64,000 nucleotides of DNA from JAIWNK01 sp964453115 (GTDB taxonomy: Bacteria; Chloroflexota; Anaerolineae; Anaerolineales; Anaerolineaceae). Positions 56,265 through 64,000 of the stretch are shown here, piece after piece (position 1 is the first letter of the stretch; every line of letters begins with the position of its first letter). Position numbers and translations under genes: made by a program. The DNA lies in NCBI GenBank assembly GCA_964453115.1, contig CAYVRT010000002.1:62001-126000 (forward strand), in the 5' to 3' direction. Below the pieces are notes generated by a model. The model did not search any database. It was not told the DNA's origin and saw only the letters and a list, made by a program, of their open reading frames with translations.

Positions 56265-57281
56265 ATGCCAGTCCTTCATAACACCATCACAGATATTCCA
56301 GGTATCCTGGTTGGGCATGCGCAAGACCCAATTGCATTAACTGGCTGTACTGTGATACTTTGTCAGGCCGGTGCAGTCGCTGGAGTAGACCAACGCGGTG
56401 GCGCTCCTGGAACTCGCGAAACAGACGCATTACGTCCCATGCATCTGGTTGAACGCGCCCATGCCATCTTACTCAGCGGAGGCTCTGCCTTTGGCCTGGA
56501 TGCCGCCAGTGGCGTCATGCGTTATTTATCCGAAAAGAACATTGGTTTTAATACCGGCGTAGCCACCGTCCCCATTGTCCCAGCCGCCGTTCTTTTTGAC
56601 TTGGCGATTGGCAGTTCAACTGTTCGTCCCACAGCAGAAATGGGATACCAGGCCTGTCTCAATGCCAGCAAAGACCCACCTGCGCAAGGCAATATAGGCG
56701 CAGGCTGTGGTGCAACTGTAGGAAAATTATTCGGGATGAAAGGCGCCATGAAATCTGGAATCGGCAGCGCCAGCATCGAAATCGGAGCAGGTGTTCGCGT
56801 TGCTGCTATTGTTGCAGTCAATGCCTTTGGAGATGTCATCAACCCAAACAACGGAAAAATTCTAGCCGGTGCAAGACCCGTCCAGGTTGGACCCTTTACA
56901 ATTGGCAGCAATCAACCATTTGCTGACACACTGGAGATGATGCGCACCTTTGCCGGGCGCTCAATCCTCAATTTTGCTGCCGCCCAAAACACAGTCATTG
57001 GCGTTGTCGCCACCAACGCCCGGCTCGACAAAGTACAGGCCAATAAAGTCGCTCAAATGGCCCAAAATGGCCTGGCTCTCACTATCCGCCCGGCCCATAC
57101 CATGTTGGATGGAGATACCCTGTTCACCATCGCCACAGGTCAACACAAAGCCGATGTCAATATCATTGGTGCATTTGCTGTTCAAGTCGTTGCTCAGGCA
57201 ATTCTTTCCGCTATTCAACATGCCCAACCTCTGCCGGGTTATCCAACAGCCTCCTCATACCATACCGAAAGCTCCCAATGA
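56265..57281 (+). CDS. P1-family (DmpA-type) aminopeptidase
   Basis: This 338-residue N-terminal-nucleophile hydrolase of family S58/P1 has DIPGILVGHAQD, QRGGAPGTRETDAL and LSGGSAFGLDAASGVM. The self-cleavage site is N242-T243 in AAQNTVIGVV: the precursor is split and the new N-terminal Thr is the nucleophile, as in NylC-like members (DmpA uses Ser). It would cleave small or D-amino-acid peptides or amides. Gly and Ala stretches around 145-160 are typical. The nitroreductase gene overlaps its stop by 4 bp. Confidence 0.92.
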   Translation: MPVLHNTITDIPGILVGHAQDPIALTGCTVILCQAGAVAGVDQRGGAPGTRETDALRPMHLVERAHAILLSGGSAFGLDAASGVMRYLSEKNIGFNTGVATVPIVPAAVLFDLAIGSSTVRPTAEMGYQACLNASKDPPAQGNIGAGCGATVGKLFGMKGAMKSGIGSASIEIGAGVRVAAIVAVNAFGDVINPNNGKILAGARPVQVGPFTIGSNQPFADTLEMMRTFAGRSILNFAAAQNTVIGVVATNARLDKVQANKVAQMAQNGLALTIRPAHTMLDGDTLFTIATGQHKADVNIIGAFAVQVVAQAILSAIQHAQPLPGYPTASSYHTESSQ

Positions 57282-57850
57282 ACAAAGAAAATATCCATCC
57301 CTTACTCAGAGACCGATTCTCTTCGCGTCGCATGGACGCCAAGCGCCCAATTTCCTCTTCACAAATTGACCAAATCCTTCAGGCTGCGTGTTGGGCTCCC
57401 TCGGCAAACAACCAACAGCCCTGGCGCTACCTCATATTTGATGAAAGCACCCCCAACGAGCGACAAACTGCTCGAAGCTGTCTGAATCCCAGCAACCAGA
57501 TATGGGCCAATAACGCGCCGGTGCTGATCCTGGCTTTAGCAGAACAAACTCGCTCTGATGGAAAAACCAATCCCAAGGCCATCCACGACCTCGGTATGGC
57601 CAATGAAAATCTACTCTTGCAAGCCACTGCCCTGGGTTTGCATTGCCGACCAATGGGTGGATTTGATTTTGATTGTGTGAGAAAAACCTTTGATATTCCA
57701 GAGCGTTTTCTCCCCGTTGTAATTATCGCCATCGGCTATCCCGCACCAATTGAAGACTTTCCAGAAGAAGTTCAGCAAAAAGAACAACAACCCCGTTCGC
57801 GTCGTCCAATTGCAGAAACTGTATTCTATGGCAAATGGCCTCAGGAATAA
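57278..57850 (+). CDS. Nitroreductase-family FMN oxidoreductase
   Basis: This 190-residue protein of the nitroreductase fold has SSRRMDAKRPISSSQIDQIL, WAPSANNQQPWRYL (FMN-binding) and a C-terminal VIIAIGYPAP. It reduces nitro compounds or quinones with NAD(P)H; the true substrate is unknown. The start overlaps the P1 peptidase stop by 4 bp. The DegV gene follows after 33 bp. Confidence 0.92.
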   Translation: MNKENIHPLLRDRFSSRRMDAKRPISSSQIDQILQAACWAPSANNQQPWRYLIFDESTPNERQTARSCLNPSNQIWANNAPVLILALAEQTRSDGKTNPKAIHDLGMANENLLLQATALGLHCRPMGGFDFDCVRKTFDIPERFLPVVIIAIGYPAPIEDFPEEVQQKEQQPRSRRPIAETVFYGKWPQE

Positions 57851-57883
57851 ATCCATATCTTGCCGATCAGAAAAGAGGTAGAA

Positions 57884-58732
57884 ATGATTCATATTATTGC
57901 AGACACAACTTCCAGCATTCCCGTACCAGAGGCAAAGAGCCTCGGCATATCCTACATGCCCCAAATCATCATTTTTGGTAGTCAAAGCTATCGTGATGAC
58001 ACCGAAATGGATACTGCCACTTTCCTCAAACGGTTGCGTACATCTGCCACACTTCCCAAAACAGCTGCACCGCCTCCTGCCCTCTACACCCCCATTTATG
58101 CTAGGCTCGCGACCAAAGAGAATACCATTATCGTTCTCTGCCCCTCAGCCGAAGTCAGCGGCACCTATCGCAGCGCAACCGTAGCAGCAGCCGATTTCCC
58201 AAATGCAGATATTCGCATCATTGACACACGCAGAATTGCCTCCGGTCTTGGCAGCATCGTCCTGCAAGCCACAGAGTGGGCAAACCAAGGCATGGATGCA
58301 GATACACTGGTTACCAATATCCAAAATCTAATGCGCTGCGAACGCACCTATTTCCTGGTAGACACCCTGGAATATCTATATAAAGGTGGACGAATCGGTG
58401 GAGCCAAAATGTTATTCGGCAGCATATTGCAGGTAAAACCCATCCTCATGCTCAAAGATGGCCGCACAGAACCCGTTGAAACCCAGCGCACCAAGCGCCG
58501 CGCCCAAACGCGCGTCAAGGAACTAATTCTCAAAAATATATCCCGTCAAACCCCTATCCGGCTTACCATTGCCCATGGCGATGCCGCTGAAGAAGCCCTT
58601 CGTCTGGCCCAAGAATTAAAAACCGAATTAGGCATCAACGAAATCCCCATCTACGAGCTTCCGCCCGCAGTCATCGTCCATGCTGGTCCAGGAGTATTGG
58701 CTTTCAGTTTCTTCATAGAGCCAGAAGTCTGA
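57884..58732 (+). CDS. DegV family fatty-acid-binding protein
   Basis: This 282-residue protein has IIADTTSSIPVPEAKSLG, SSA-like CPSAEVSGTYRSA, LDTRRIASG-like IIDTRRIASGLGSIV, LEYLYKGGRIGGAK and PAVIVHAGPGVLAF. DegV/FakB proteins hold a fatty acid for phosphorylation by FakA, but no FakA kinase is in the window. The ATG at 57884 follows an AGAGGTAG site; the frame extends upstream without a better start. A bidirectional terminator follows. Confidence 0.94.
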   Translation: MIHIIADTTSSIPVPEAKSLGISYMPQIIIFGSQSYRDDTEMDTATFLKRLRTSATLPKTAAPPPALYTPIYARLATKENTIIVLCPSAEVSGTYRSATVAAADFPNADIRIIDTRRIASGLGSIVLQATEWANQGMDADTLVTNIQNLMRCERTYFLVDTLEYLYKGGRIGGAKMLFGSILQVKPILMLKDGRTEPVETQRTKRRAQTRVKELILKNISRQTPIRLTIAHGDAAEEALRLAQELKTELGINEIPIYELPPAVIVHAGPGVLAFSFFIEPEV

Positions 58733-58747
58733 TTCCTCATTCATAAA

Positions 58748-58779
58748 AAAAGGCCCCCATGACAACATAGGGGCCTTTT
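58748..58779. terminator. Bidirectional terminator between degV and hppA
   Basis: AAAAGGCCCC (58748-58757) and GGGGCCTTTT (58770-58779) form a 10-bp stem with a 12-nt loop. With A runs on one side and T runs on the other, it can serve both convergent genes. Confidence 0.85.
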
Positions 58780-58800
58780 GATTCACTTACCGTCTCAAAG

Positions 58801-61077
58801 CTAGTCCAAAGGGGTAGCCGATTTCTTGCTCGTCACAATTGCCCAAACAATTGCAGCCAGCATTGCTGCGGCCACCACCCAAACCAATGGGCCTTCCGAA
58901 CGCACAATAATTGGCCCCGCAAGCAACGAAACCAGATTCACAACCTTAATCATTGGATTTAAGGCCGGGCCTGCCGTATCCTTCAACGGATCGCCAACCG
59001 TATCACCAACGACACCAGCTTTGTGACGTTCAGACCCTTTGCCCGTGTTCTTTGCCACATCGCGCGGCTCGTCCTCAATCGCCTTCTTTGCATTATCCCA
59101 TGCACCGCCAGCATTTGCCATAAACACTGCAAGTAATTGCCCGCTTAGGATAACACCCGCCAGGAAACCACCCAGAGCCTCAACCTGCAAAACCAACCCC
59201 ACCACAAGCGGCAAGAAAACCGAAATCACAGCCAGTGGGATCAACTCTTTTTGAGCCGAACGAGTCGAAATACTAACCACACGTGCGTAATCCGGCTTTT
59301 TGGTTCCTTCCATAATACCAGGCACGCGGAACTGCTTGCGAACCTCTTCAACCACTTGCCCGGCTGCACGTGCTACAGCCTTAATTGAAAGCGAACTGAA
59401 CAACCACGGCAATCCCCCACCCAACAAAAAGCCAATGAACACCTTTGTTTCAGAAACGCGGATTGCATCCAGCGCTCCAGGCATCACGCGATTAATGTCT
59501 GTAATGTAGGAAGCAAACAAACTAACTGCCGCAATAACTGCCGAAGCAATGGCTACACCCTTCGTGATAGCTTTGGTCGTATTTCCAACAGCATCCAGGT
59601 CAGCCATAATCTGGCGCGCCTTCACTGTCTCCGGCTCCTTGCTATCATGCCAGGACATTTCCGCAATCCCATTTGCATTATCAGAAATTGGACCATAGGA
59701 ATCCATTGCCACATTGTTGCCTGTGTGACTCAACATACCAATGCCGATCATAGAAACTGCATATAGCACATAATTGGCCCCATCTGCCTGATACAGCAGC
59801 ATGGCAAACACAAACGAAATTGCAATCACAATCAAAGCCCAAACGCTCGACTCCATCCCAACCGCCAAACCAGAAAGAATGGTTGTAGCCGGGCCAGTCT
59901 GCGTGGATTTAACAATTTCCTGCACGGGCGGACGTTTGGTCGCCGTAAAATATGAGGTCAATGGATTGAATGCCACCGCCAATCCAACACCAATTGTTGT
60001 CAAAACCGCCAGACGAATATCCCCCGCATAGAGCCAGGCAAGCAAGAAAGCCCACAACACAGTGTTAAAACTCGAAACCTCATACGAACGGAACATCGAT
60101 TCTTCTGCATCGTGCGACCGCAAAAACTTGATTGGGAATTTCTCCCAAATCGGCACCGTAAAAGTACCCAAAATCGAGCTAATCACACCCACTGCCCGGA
60201 TAATCAAAGGATAGACGATCCAAACAATATCATTGGTCGCCTGATACAAAGTTAGGCCCAGGATCAATGAGGATACAATCGTAACCTCATAGCTCTCGAA
60301 GATATCTGCTGCCATACCAGCACAATCACCAACATTATCGCCCACCAGGTCAGCAACCACCGCTGCATTGCGCGGATCGTCCTCAGGAATATCCTTCTCC
60401 ACCTTGCCCACCAGGTCAGCGCCCACATCAGCAGCCTTGGTGTAAATGCCACCACCCACGCGCATAAACAAAGCCAGCAGCGTGCCGCCAAAGCCAAAGC
60501 CCAGTAAGGCATCCGGCGCAGCACGACCAAAAATGATGAAGATGACCGTGCCGCCCAGCAGCCCCAGGCCATCGGTCAACATTCCAGTAATCGTTCCTGC
60601 ATAATAAGCAATGGAAAGCGATTCATTAAAGCTGCGTCGAGCTGCTGATGCAGAACGCACACTCGCCTGAATTGCCATCCGCATACCCAACTGCCCAACC
60701 AAAAGCGAGAAGAAAGCACCCATCGCAAACGCAACTGTACGGCCAATTGCCACAGCAATCAAAGCGCTATCTCCAAACTCCTCCACCGCCTCGCGGCTAG
60801 GCTCCACCACATACACGCTCAGAAACAATGCACCTGCCAAAATCAAAATTGCCGGAAAAATGGTGCGAAACTGTCGGGTCAGGTAACTATCTGCCCCAAC
60901 CCGAATCGCATCCCATACTTCCTGCATCTTTGCTGTACCTTTATCTTTGTTCAACACAGTGCCGCGTAACAACCAGGCATACAACAAGCTGATGAACGCG
61001 GTTAACAACACACCCAGGATTGCAAACTGCTCAAATGGCGTTGTCAATCCATGCCGTGAAAGGCCAAAGATATCCAT
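58801..61077 (-). CDS. hppA: Membrane-bound proton-pumping pyrophosphatase
   Basis: This 758-residue, 16-helix enzyme uses PPi hydrolysis to pump ions. The active-site segment DVGADLVGKVEKDIPEDDPRN is followed by LVGDNVGDCAGMAADIFESYE, and the second site by GDTVGDPLKDTAGPALNP. The sequence GNTTKAITKG has Lys where K+-dependent enzymes have Ala, so by family rules it is K+-independent and H+-pumping. It sits alone, divergent from the ABC genes, with a TTGACA/TACAAT promoter and a GGAGG ribosome binding site. Confidence 0.96.
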   Translation of the reverse strand: MDIFGLSRHGLTTPFEQFAILGVLLTAFISLLYAWLLRGTVLNKDKGTAKMQEVWDAIRVGADSYLTRQFRTIFPAILILAGALFLSVYVVEPSREAVEEFGDSALIAVAIGRTVAFAMGAFFSLLVGQLGMRMAIQASVRSASAARRSFNESLSIAYYAGTITGMLTDGLGLLGGTVIFIIFGRAAPDALLGFGFGGTLLALFMRVGGGIYTKAADVGADLVGKVEKDIPEDDPRNAAVVADLVGDNVGDCAGMAADIFESYEVTIVSSLILGLTLYQATNDIVWIVYPLIIRAVGVISSILGTFTVPIWEKFPIKFLRSHDAEESMFRSYEVSSFNTVLWAFLLAWLYAGDIRLAVLTTIGVGLAVAFNPLTSYFTATKRPPVQEIVKSTQTGPATTILSGLAVGMESSVWALIVIAISFVFAMLLYQADGANYVLYAVSMIGIGMLSHTGNNVAMDSYGPISDNANGIAEMSWHDSKEPETVKARQIMADLDAVGNTTKAITKGVAIASAVIAAVSLFASYITDINRVMPGALDAIRVSETKVFIGFLLGGGLPWLFSSLSIKAVARAAGQVVEEVRKQFRVPGIMEGTKKPDYARVVSISTRSAQKELIPLAVISVFLPLVVGLVLQVEALGGFLAGVILSGQLLAVFMANAGGAWDNAKKAIEDEPRDVAKNTGKGSERHKAGVVGDTVGDPLKDTAGPALNPMIKVVNLVSLLAGPIIVRSEGPLVWVVAAAMLAAIVWAIVTSKKSATPLD

Positions 61078-61118
61078 GCTGCCTCCGAACCAAAAATGGG
61101 ATTTTTACTAACCCAATT

Positions 61119-61146
61119 ATTGTACACGAATGCCCCAAAATGTCAA
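61119..61146 (-). promoter_or_regulatory. Promoter of hppA
   Basis: On the minus strand TTGACA (61146-61141) and TACAAT (61124-61119) are 16 bp apart, about 41 bp before the ATG. Confidence 0.6.
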
Positions 61147-61182
61147 TTTGATTAAGCGTTTGATTAGAGCTTTCGATAAATA

Positions 61183-61212
61183 TTGACTTTGGGTAAATGC
61201 TTGTTGTATAGT
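61183..61212 (+). promoter_or_regulatory. Promoter of the ABC transporter operon
   Basis: TTGACT (61183-61188) and TATAGT (61207-61212) are 18 bp apart. It lies 69 bp before the ATG at 61282, leaving a ~60 nt leader. Confidence 0.65.
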
Positions 61213-61281
61213 GTTATGCGACTTACCAAAGAATTTTGGGATGTTCACCCCAAAACCTTCATCCTCAACCAAGGAGCGAAT

Positions 61282-62250
61282 ATGATTCGTGTTTCCGAGT
61301 TGACAAAAAACTACGGTTCGCGCGTTGCCATTGATCGAATCAGCTTTGATGCCAAACATGGCGAAATCTTAGGCTTTCTCGGCCCAAACGGCGCCGGAAA
61401 GACTACCACCATGCGCATCCTTACCAGCTACATGCCCCCCACCTCTGGCAAAGTGGAGATTGGCGGTTTTGATGTTGTAGAACAATCACTAGAGGTTCGA
61501 AAAATTGTTGGTTACCTGCCAGAAACCGTCCCTCTCTACCCTGATATGACGGTGAGTGAATACTTGCAGTATATGGGTAGCCTGCATCATGTTGCGAATC
61601 TATCTCCGCGCGTTGAAGAAGTCCTGAAAATGGTGAGCCTGCAAGACCGTGCCCGTGGCTATGTATCCAACCTATCCAAAGGAATGCGTCAACGGCTTGG
61701 GTTAGCACAGGCGCTCATCCATCGCCCCAAAATTTTAATCCTCGATGAACCCACCATTGGCCTCGATCCGGCTCAAATTATCGAGGTTCGCAATCTCATT
61801 CGCGAATTGGGTTCCTCTTGCACGATCCTCCTTTCAACCCACATCCTCTCTGAAGCACAACAAGTTTGCAATCGCGTACTTATCATTAACAAGGGTCATA
61901 TTGTAGCCGAAGACACTCCCCAACGCCTGCAGGCCCGACTAACAGGCGCTGGGCGCGTTTTATTGCGGGTCCTCGGCAACCCAGAAGACGCCATATCACC
62001 TATTGCAACAGTCCCTGGTGTAACCAATATCACCATAAAATCACAAGACACCATCGAATTTGAAACTGCCCCAGGACAAGAAGCTCGGCCACTCGTCACT
62101 CGTGCCCTTGTCGCTGCCAATATCAACTTACTTGAAATGAAATCTGCCGCCCTCTCGCTCGAGGAAATCTTCCTTGAGCTGACGCGCGACGAACCCATTG
62201 CCCCGGTCATCGGACAACCCGATGAGCCCGATTCGGCTCAGGAGGCTTAA
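61282..62250 (+). CDS. ABC transporter ATP-binding protein (GldA-like)
   Basis: This 322-residue ATPase has Walker A GPNGAGKTTT (about 34-43), a Q-loop in VGYLPETVPLYP, signature LSKGMRQRLGLAQAL, Walker B ILILDEPTIGLD and the switch His in LLSTHIL. It is the CcmA/GldA type that drives ABC-2 permeases. AAGGAG precedes the ATG; an open frame to 61183 overlaps the promoter and is rejected. With the next two genes it forms a GldA-GldF-GldG set. Confidence 0.94.
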   Translation: MIRVSELTKNYGSRVAIDRISFDAKHGEILGFLGPNGAGKTTTMRILTSYMPPTSGKVEIGGFDVVEQSLEVRKIVGYLPETVPLYPDMTVSEYLQYMGSLHHVANLSPRVEEVLKMVSLQDRARGYVSNLSKGMRQRLGLAQALIHRPKILILDEPTIGLDPAQIIEVRNLIRELGSSCTILLSTHILSEAQQVCNRVLIINKGHIVAEDTPQRLQARLTGAGRVLLRVLGNPEDAISPIATVPGVTNITIKSQDTIEFETAPGQEARPLVTRALVAANINLLEMKSAALSLEEIFLELTRDEPIAPVIGQPDEPDSAQEA

Positions 62251-62255
62251 TCCCC

Positions 62256-62990
62256 ATGCAAAACATTTGGACTATTGCACGCCGCGAACTAAAGCATTAC
62301 TTCATCAGCCCCATTGCTTATGCAGTTGCTTTTATGATTCTGCTCATTGTGGGCATTATTTTCTACACAAATTTGATCGCCTCGCTCGTTTACCAATTTG
62401 CCCCAGGCGTAGATGTTATCGTTGGGCCCATCATCACCCTGGTGCTTTTTACCACGCCAGCTGTTACCATGCGCACACTGGCAGATGAACAACGTAGTGG
62501 AACAATGGAATTGATCCTCACCGCCCCGGTGCGAGACTGGGAACTTGTCGTTGGCAAATGGCTGGGAGCGTTTCTCTTCTATCTCATCATCATCCTCCTC
62601 ACATGGTTCTATCCTATCATTCTTAATCAACTTGTTAGTCCTGGGATTGACCAGGGCCTCATGGTTGCCAATTATTTGGGACTGCTGCTCATGGTTGCCA
62701 GTCTCACAGCCATTGGAGTTGCCGTCTCATCCCTGTTTGCCAATCAAATAGCCGCCTTCTTTGCCACGGCTGGAATCCTGCTTTTCCTCTGGATGATTGG
62801 ATTTCCAGCGCAGGCCATGGGCGCCAGCACAACGAGCGAAATCATCAAATATCTTGACCTCAGCGAGAACTTTTTCCCCACCTTCTACGAGGGTGTCATC
62901 GAACTCAAAAACATTGTCTACTACTTGAGCGTCACCGGCCTGGCCTTATTCCTCGGTTCACTCTCTATCCAATCCCGGAGATGGCGATAA
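62256..62990 (+). CDS. ABC-2 type permease (GldF-like)
   Basis: This 244-residue protein has six helices and the family opening IWTIARRELKHYFISPIAYAV, then MRTLADEQRSGTMELILTAPVRDWELVVGKW. Such permeases pair with GldA-type ATPases and GldG-like partners. The stop overlaps the next ATG by 1 bp (TAATG), so the set is co-translated. Confidence 0.93.
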   Translation: MQNIWTIARRELKHYFISPIAYAVAFMILLIVGIIFYTNLIASLVYQFAPGVDVIVGPIITLVLFTTPAVTMRTLADEQRSGTMELILTAPVRDWELVVGKWLGAFLFYLIIILLTWFYPIILNQLVSPGIDQGLMVANYLGLLLMVASLTAIGVAVSSLFANQIAAFFATAGILLFLWMIGFPAQAMGASTTSEIIKYLDLSENFFPTFYEGVIELKNIVYYLSVTGLALFLGSLSIQSRRWR

Positions 62991-64000
62991 TGAAACTCAA
63001 CCGCAAACAACTCGCCCCATGGGGCCTCTACCTCGCCCTGGCAGCCCTGTTAACCACCCTGATCGCATACTTGATTCAGCGTGAGTTCAGCATCATTGTG
63101 CAGGTCAGCCTGGCACTAATCATTCTCGGCATCGCCCTGTTTGCCATATTTGACCCTCAAAAGCTCCGTGAAGCCTTCACAGGACGCCAGGCTCGCTATG
63201 CAAGCAATGCCACCATTCTCGTCATTGCCTTTCTTGGCATATTGATCGTTGTCAATTATTTGGCCTATAAAAATTCAGCCCGCTGGGATTTAACAGAAGA
63301 CAAGCTACACACCCTGGCCCCGGAGACAATTGATACACTAAACAGCCTTCCCATGCCAGTCAAAGCACTTGCCTTCTTCTCACAATCCGCATACAACACC
63401 AACGAGGCACGTCAACTGCTCGAATCCTACCAATACAACGCTCCCGAAAAATTCTCTTACGAATTTATCAATCCCGAGCAAAACCCGATTGCCGTTCAAA
63501 ATGCTAATGTAACCCGTGACGGAACCATCGTCTTACAACTAGGTGACCGACAAGAATTAGTTTCCTATCCTACCGAAGAAGAAATGACATCAGCCCTTGT
63601 CAAGCTGCTTCATCCCGAAAACCGCGTTCTCTATTTTCTCAACGGTCACGGAGAGCTCGATCCATTCGGCACAGACGATAATTCCTATTCAACCCTGCGA
63701 ACCACGCTGGAAAGCAAAAACTACACCGTTGAAGCACTCAATCTGATCGGGCAACCACAAATCCCCAGCAATGCATCCGCTGTGATCCTCGCCGGGCCTG
63801 TGCAGCCCCTTTCCAACTCAGAGATCGCTATCCTGCAAAATTATTTGGAAAACGGCGGCTCGATCGTCTTTCTTCTAGAGCCCCGTCTCCTCACCCAACA
63901 AGCCCAAGGATGGGAAGTGCTGCATAGTTACCTGCAAACATCCTGGGGCTTACAACTGAACGACAGCATTGTTGTTAATCCAAACGACATGTTTGACCGC
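62990..64000 (+). CDS. GldG-like ABC auxiliary protein, 3' truncated by the window
   Basis: The frame is open to the end of the window (337 codons). It begins with two or three membrane helices (about residues 12-60 and 78-98), then an extracytoplasmic domain starting WDLTEDKLHTLAPETIDTL. YFLNGHGELDP and a late ILQNYLENGGSIVFLLEPR have the pattern of the GldG/DUF4350 domain. In Bacteroidota GldG works in gliding, but in other phyla the same trio is an uncharacterised exporter. The window cuts off the remainder, so length and the C-terminal helix cannot be judged. Confidence 0.88.
   Translation, partial: MKLNRKQLAPWGLYLALAALLTTLIAYLIQREFSIIVQVSLALIILGIALFAIFDPQKLREAFTGRQARYASNATILVIAFLGILIVVNYLAYKNSARWDLTEDKLHTLAPETIDTLNSLPMPVKALAFFSQSAYNTNEARQLLESYQYNAPEKFSYEFINPEQNPIAVQNANVTRDGTIVLQLGDRQELVSYPTEEEMTSALVKLLHPENRVLYFLNGHGELDPFGTDDNSYSTLRTTLESKNYTVEALNLIGQPQIPSNASAVILAGPVQPLSNSEIAILQNYLENGGSIVFLLEPRLLTQQAQGWEVLHSYLQTSWGLQLNDSIVVNPNDMFDR

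Noticed and set aside
1..64000. CRISPR arrays, insertion sequences or prophage
   Set aside because: I saw no regularly spaced repeats, transposase, integrase or phage structural genes on either strand.

Overview
The window reads as an ordinary stretch of bacterial chromosome, most likely from Chloroflexota, class Anaerolineae. That placement is an inference from gene content: paired YfhO-type and GT-C-like membrane proteins, a MoxR-DUF58 pair, a PrsW protease, a LysM-M23 protein and several hypothetical families I associate with that class. No 16S or marker tree could be run. The genes are packed tightly, with many 1-4 bp stop/start overlaps. Two tRNA genes (Arg-TCT and Asp-GTC) are present. 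I saw no CRISPR array, transposase, integrase or phage gene. Both ends cut through a gene.

Layout. 1-1753: an HD-domain membrane protein of PgpH type (5' end missing), ybeY and a DgkA-type kinase. 1757-7561: a LuxR-type regulator and exonuclease III on the minus strand, then a lone receiver protein, DUF192, LysM-M23 peptidase and two unrecognised proteins. 7612-8172: the two tRNAs around the only gene-free stretch longer than 300 bases, which holds an imperfect palindrome. 8246-17964: a large coiled-coil membrane protein, a glycosyltransferase, a formylglycine-enzyme-like lipoprotein, PrsW, carbonic anhydrase, a nucleotidyltransferase-like protein, an APC permease and a phosphoesterase. 18025-21975: an envelope polymer modification operon. 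22028-29563: stress and proteostasis genes (LON-domain protein, tpx, hsp20, lon, a receiver protein), a PHP/AlbA_2 fusion, a MogA-like protein and a CDGSH protein.

29617-39476: a six-gene minus-strand operon with two paralogous pairs of large membrane proteins followed by MoxR and DUF58. 39533-42781: a zinc-ribbon coiled-coil protein and a membrane-anchored NACHT-HEAT NTPase. 42873-51839: a mostly minus-strand run with DUF167, YggT, YggS, PgeF, DUF2085, CcdA, an L,D-transpeptidase, hutH, a phytol-kinase-like protein, smpB and an MFS transporter. 52003-58732: an aminotransferase, patatin and esterase, a zinc-ribbon protein, a P1 peptidase, a nitroreductase and DegV. 58801-64000: the membrane pyrophosphatase and the start of a GldA-GldF-GldG-type ABC system.

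The most interesting locus is 18025-21975. A 46-codon reading frame at 21607-21467 encodes a single-span microprotein ending in Trp-Ile-Tyr-Gln-Gly-Phe. It lies immediately upstream of an MBOAT acyltransferase, an SGNH-type protein and a polysaccharide deacetylase. The C-terminal hexapeptide resembles the DltX acyl-shuttle motif, which suggests a complete extracytoplasmic acylation relay outside a dlt operon. A second theme is leaderless transcription: several genes have a -10 box placed exactly 6 nt before the start codon and no ribosome binding site.
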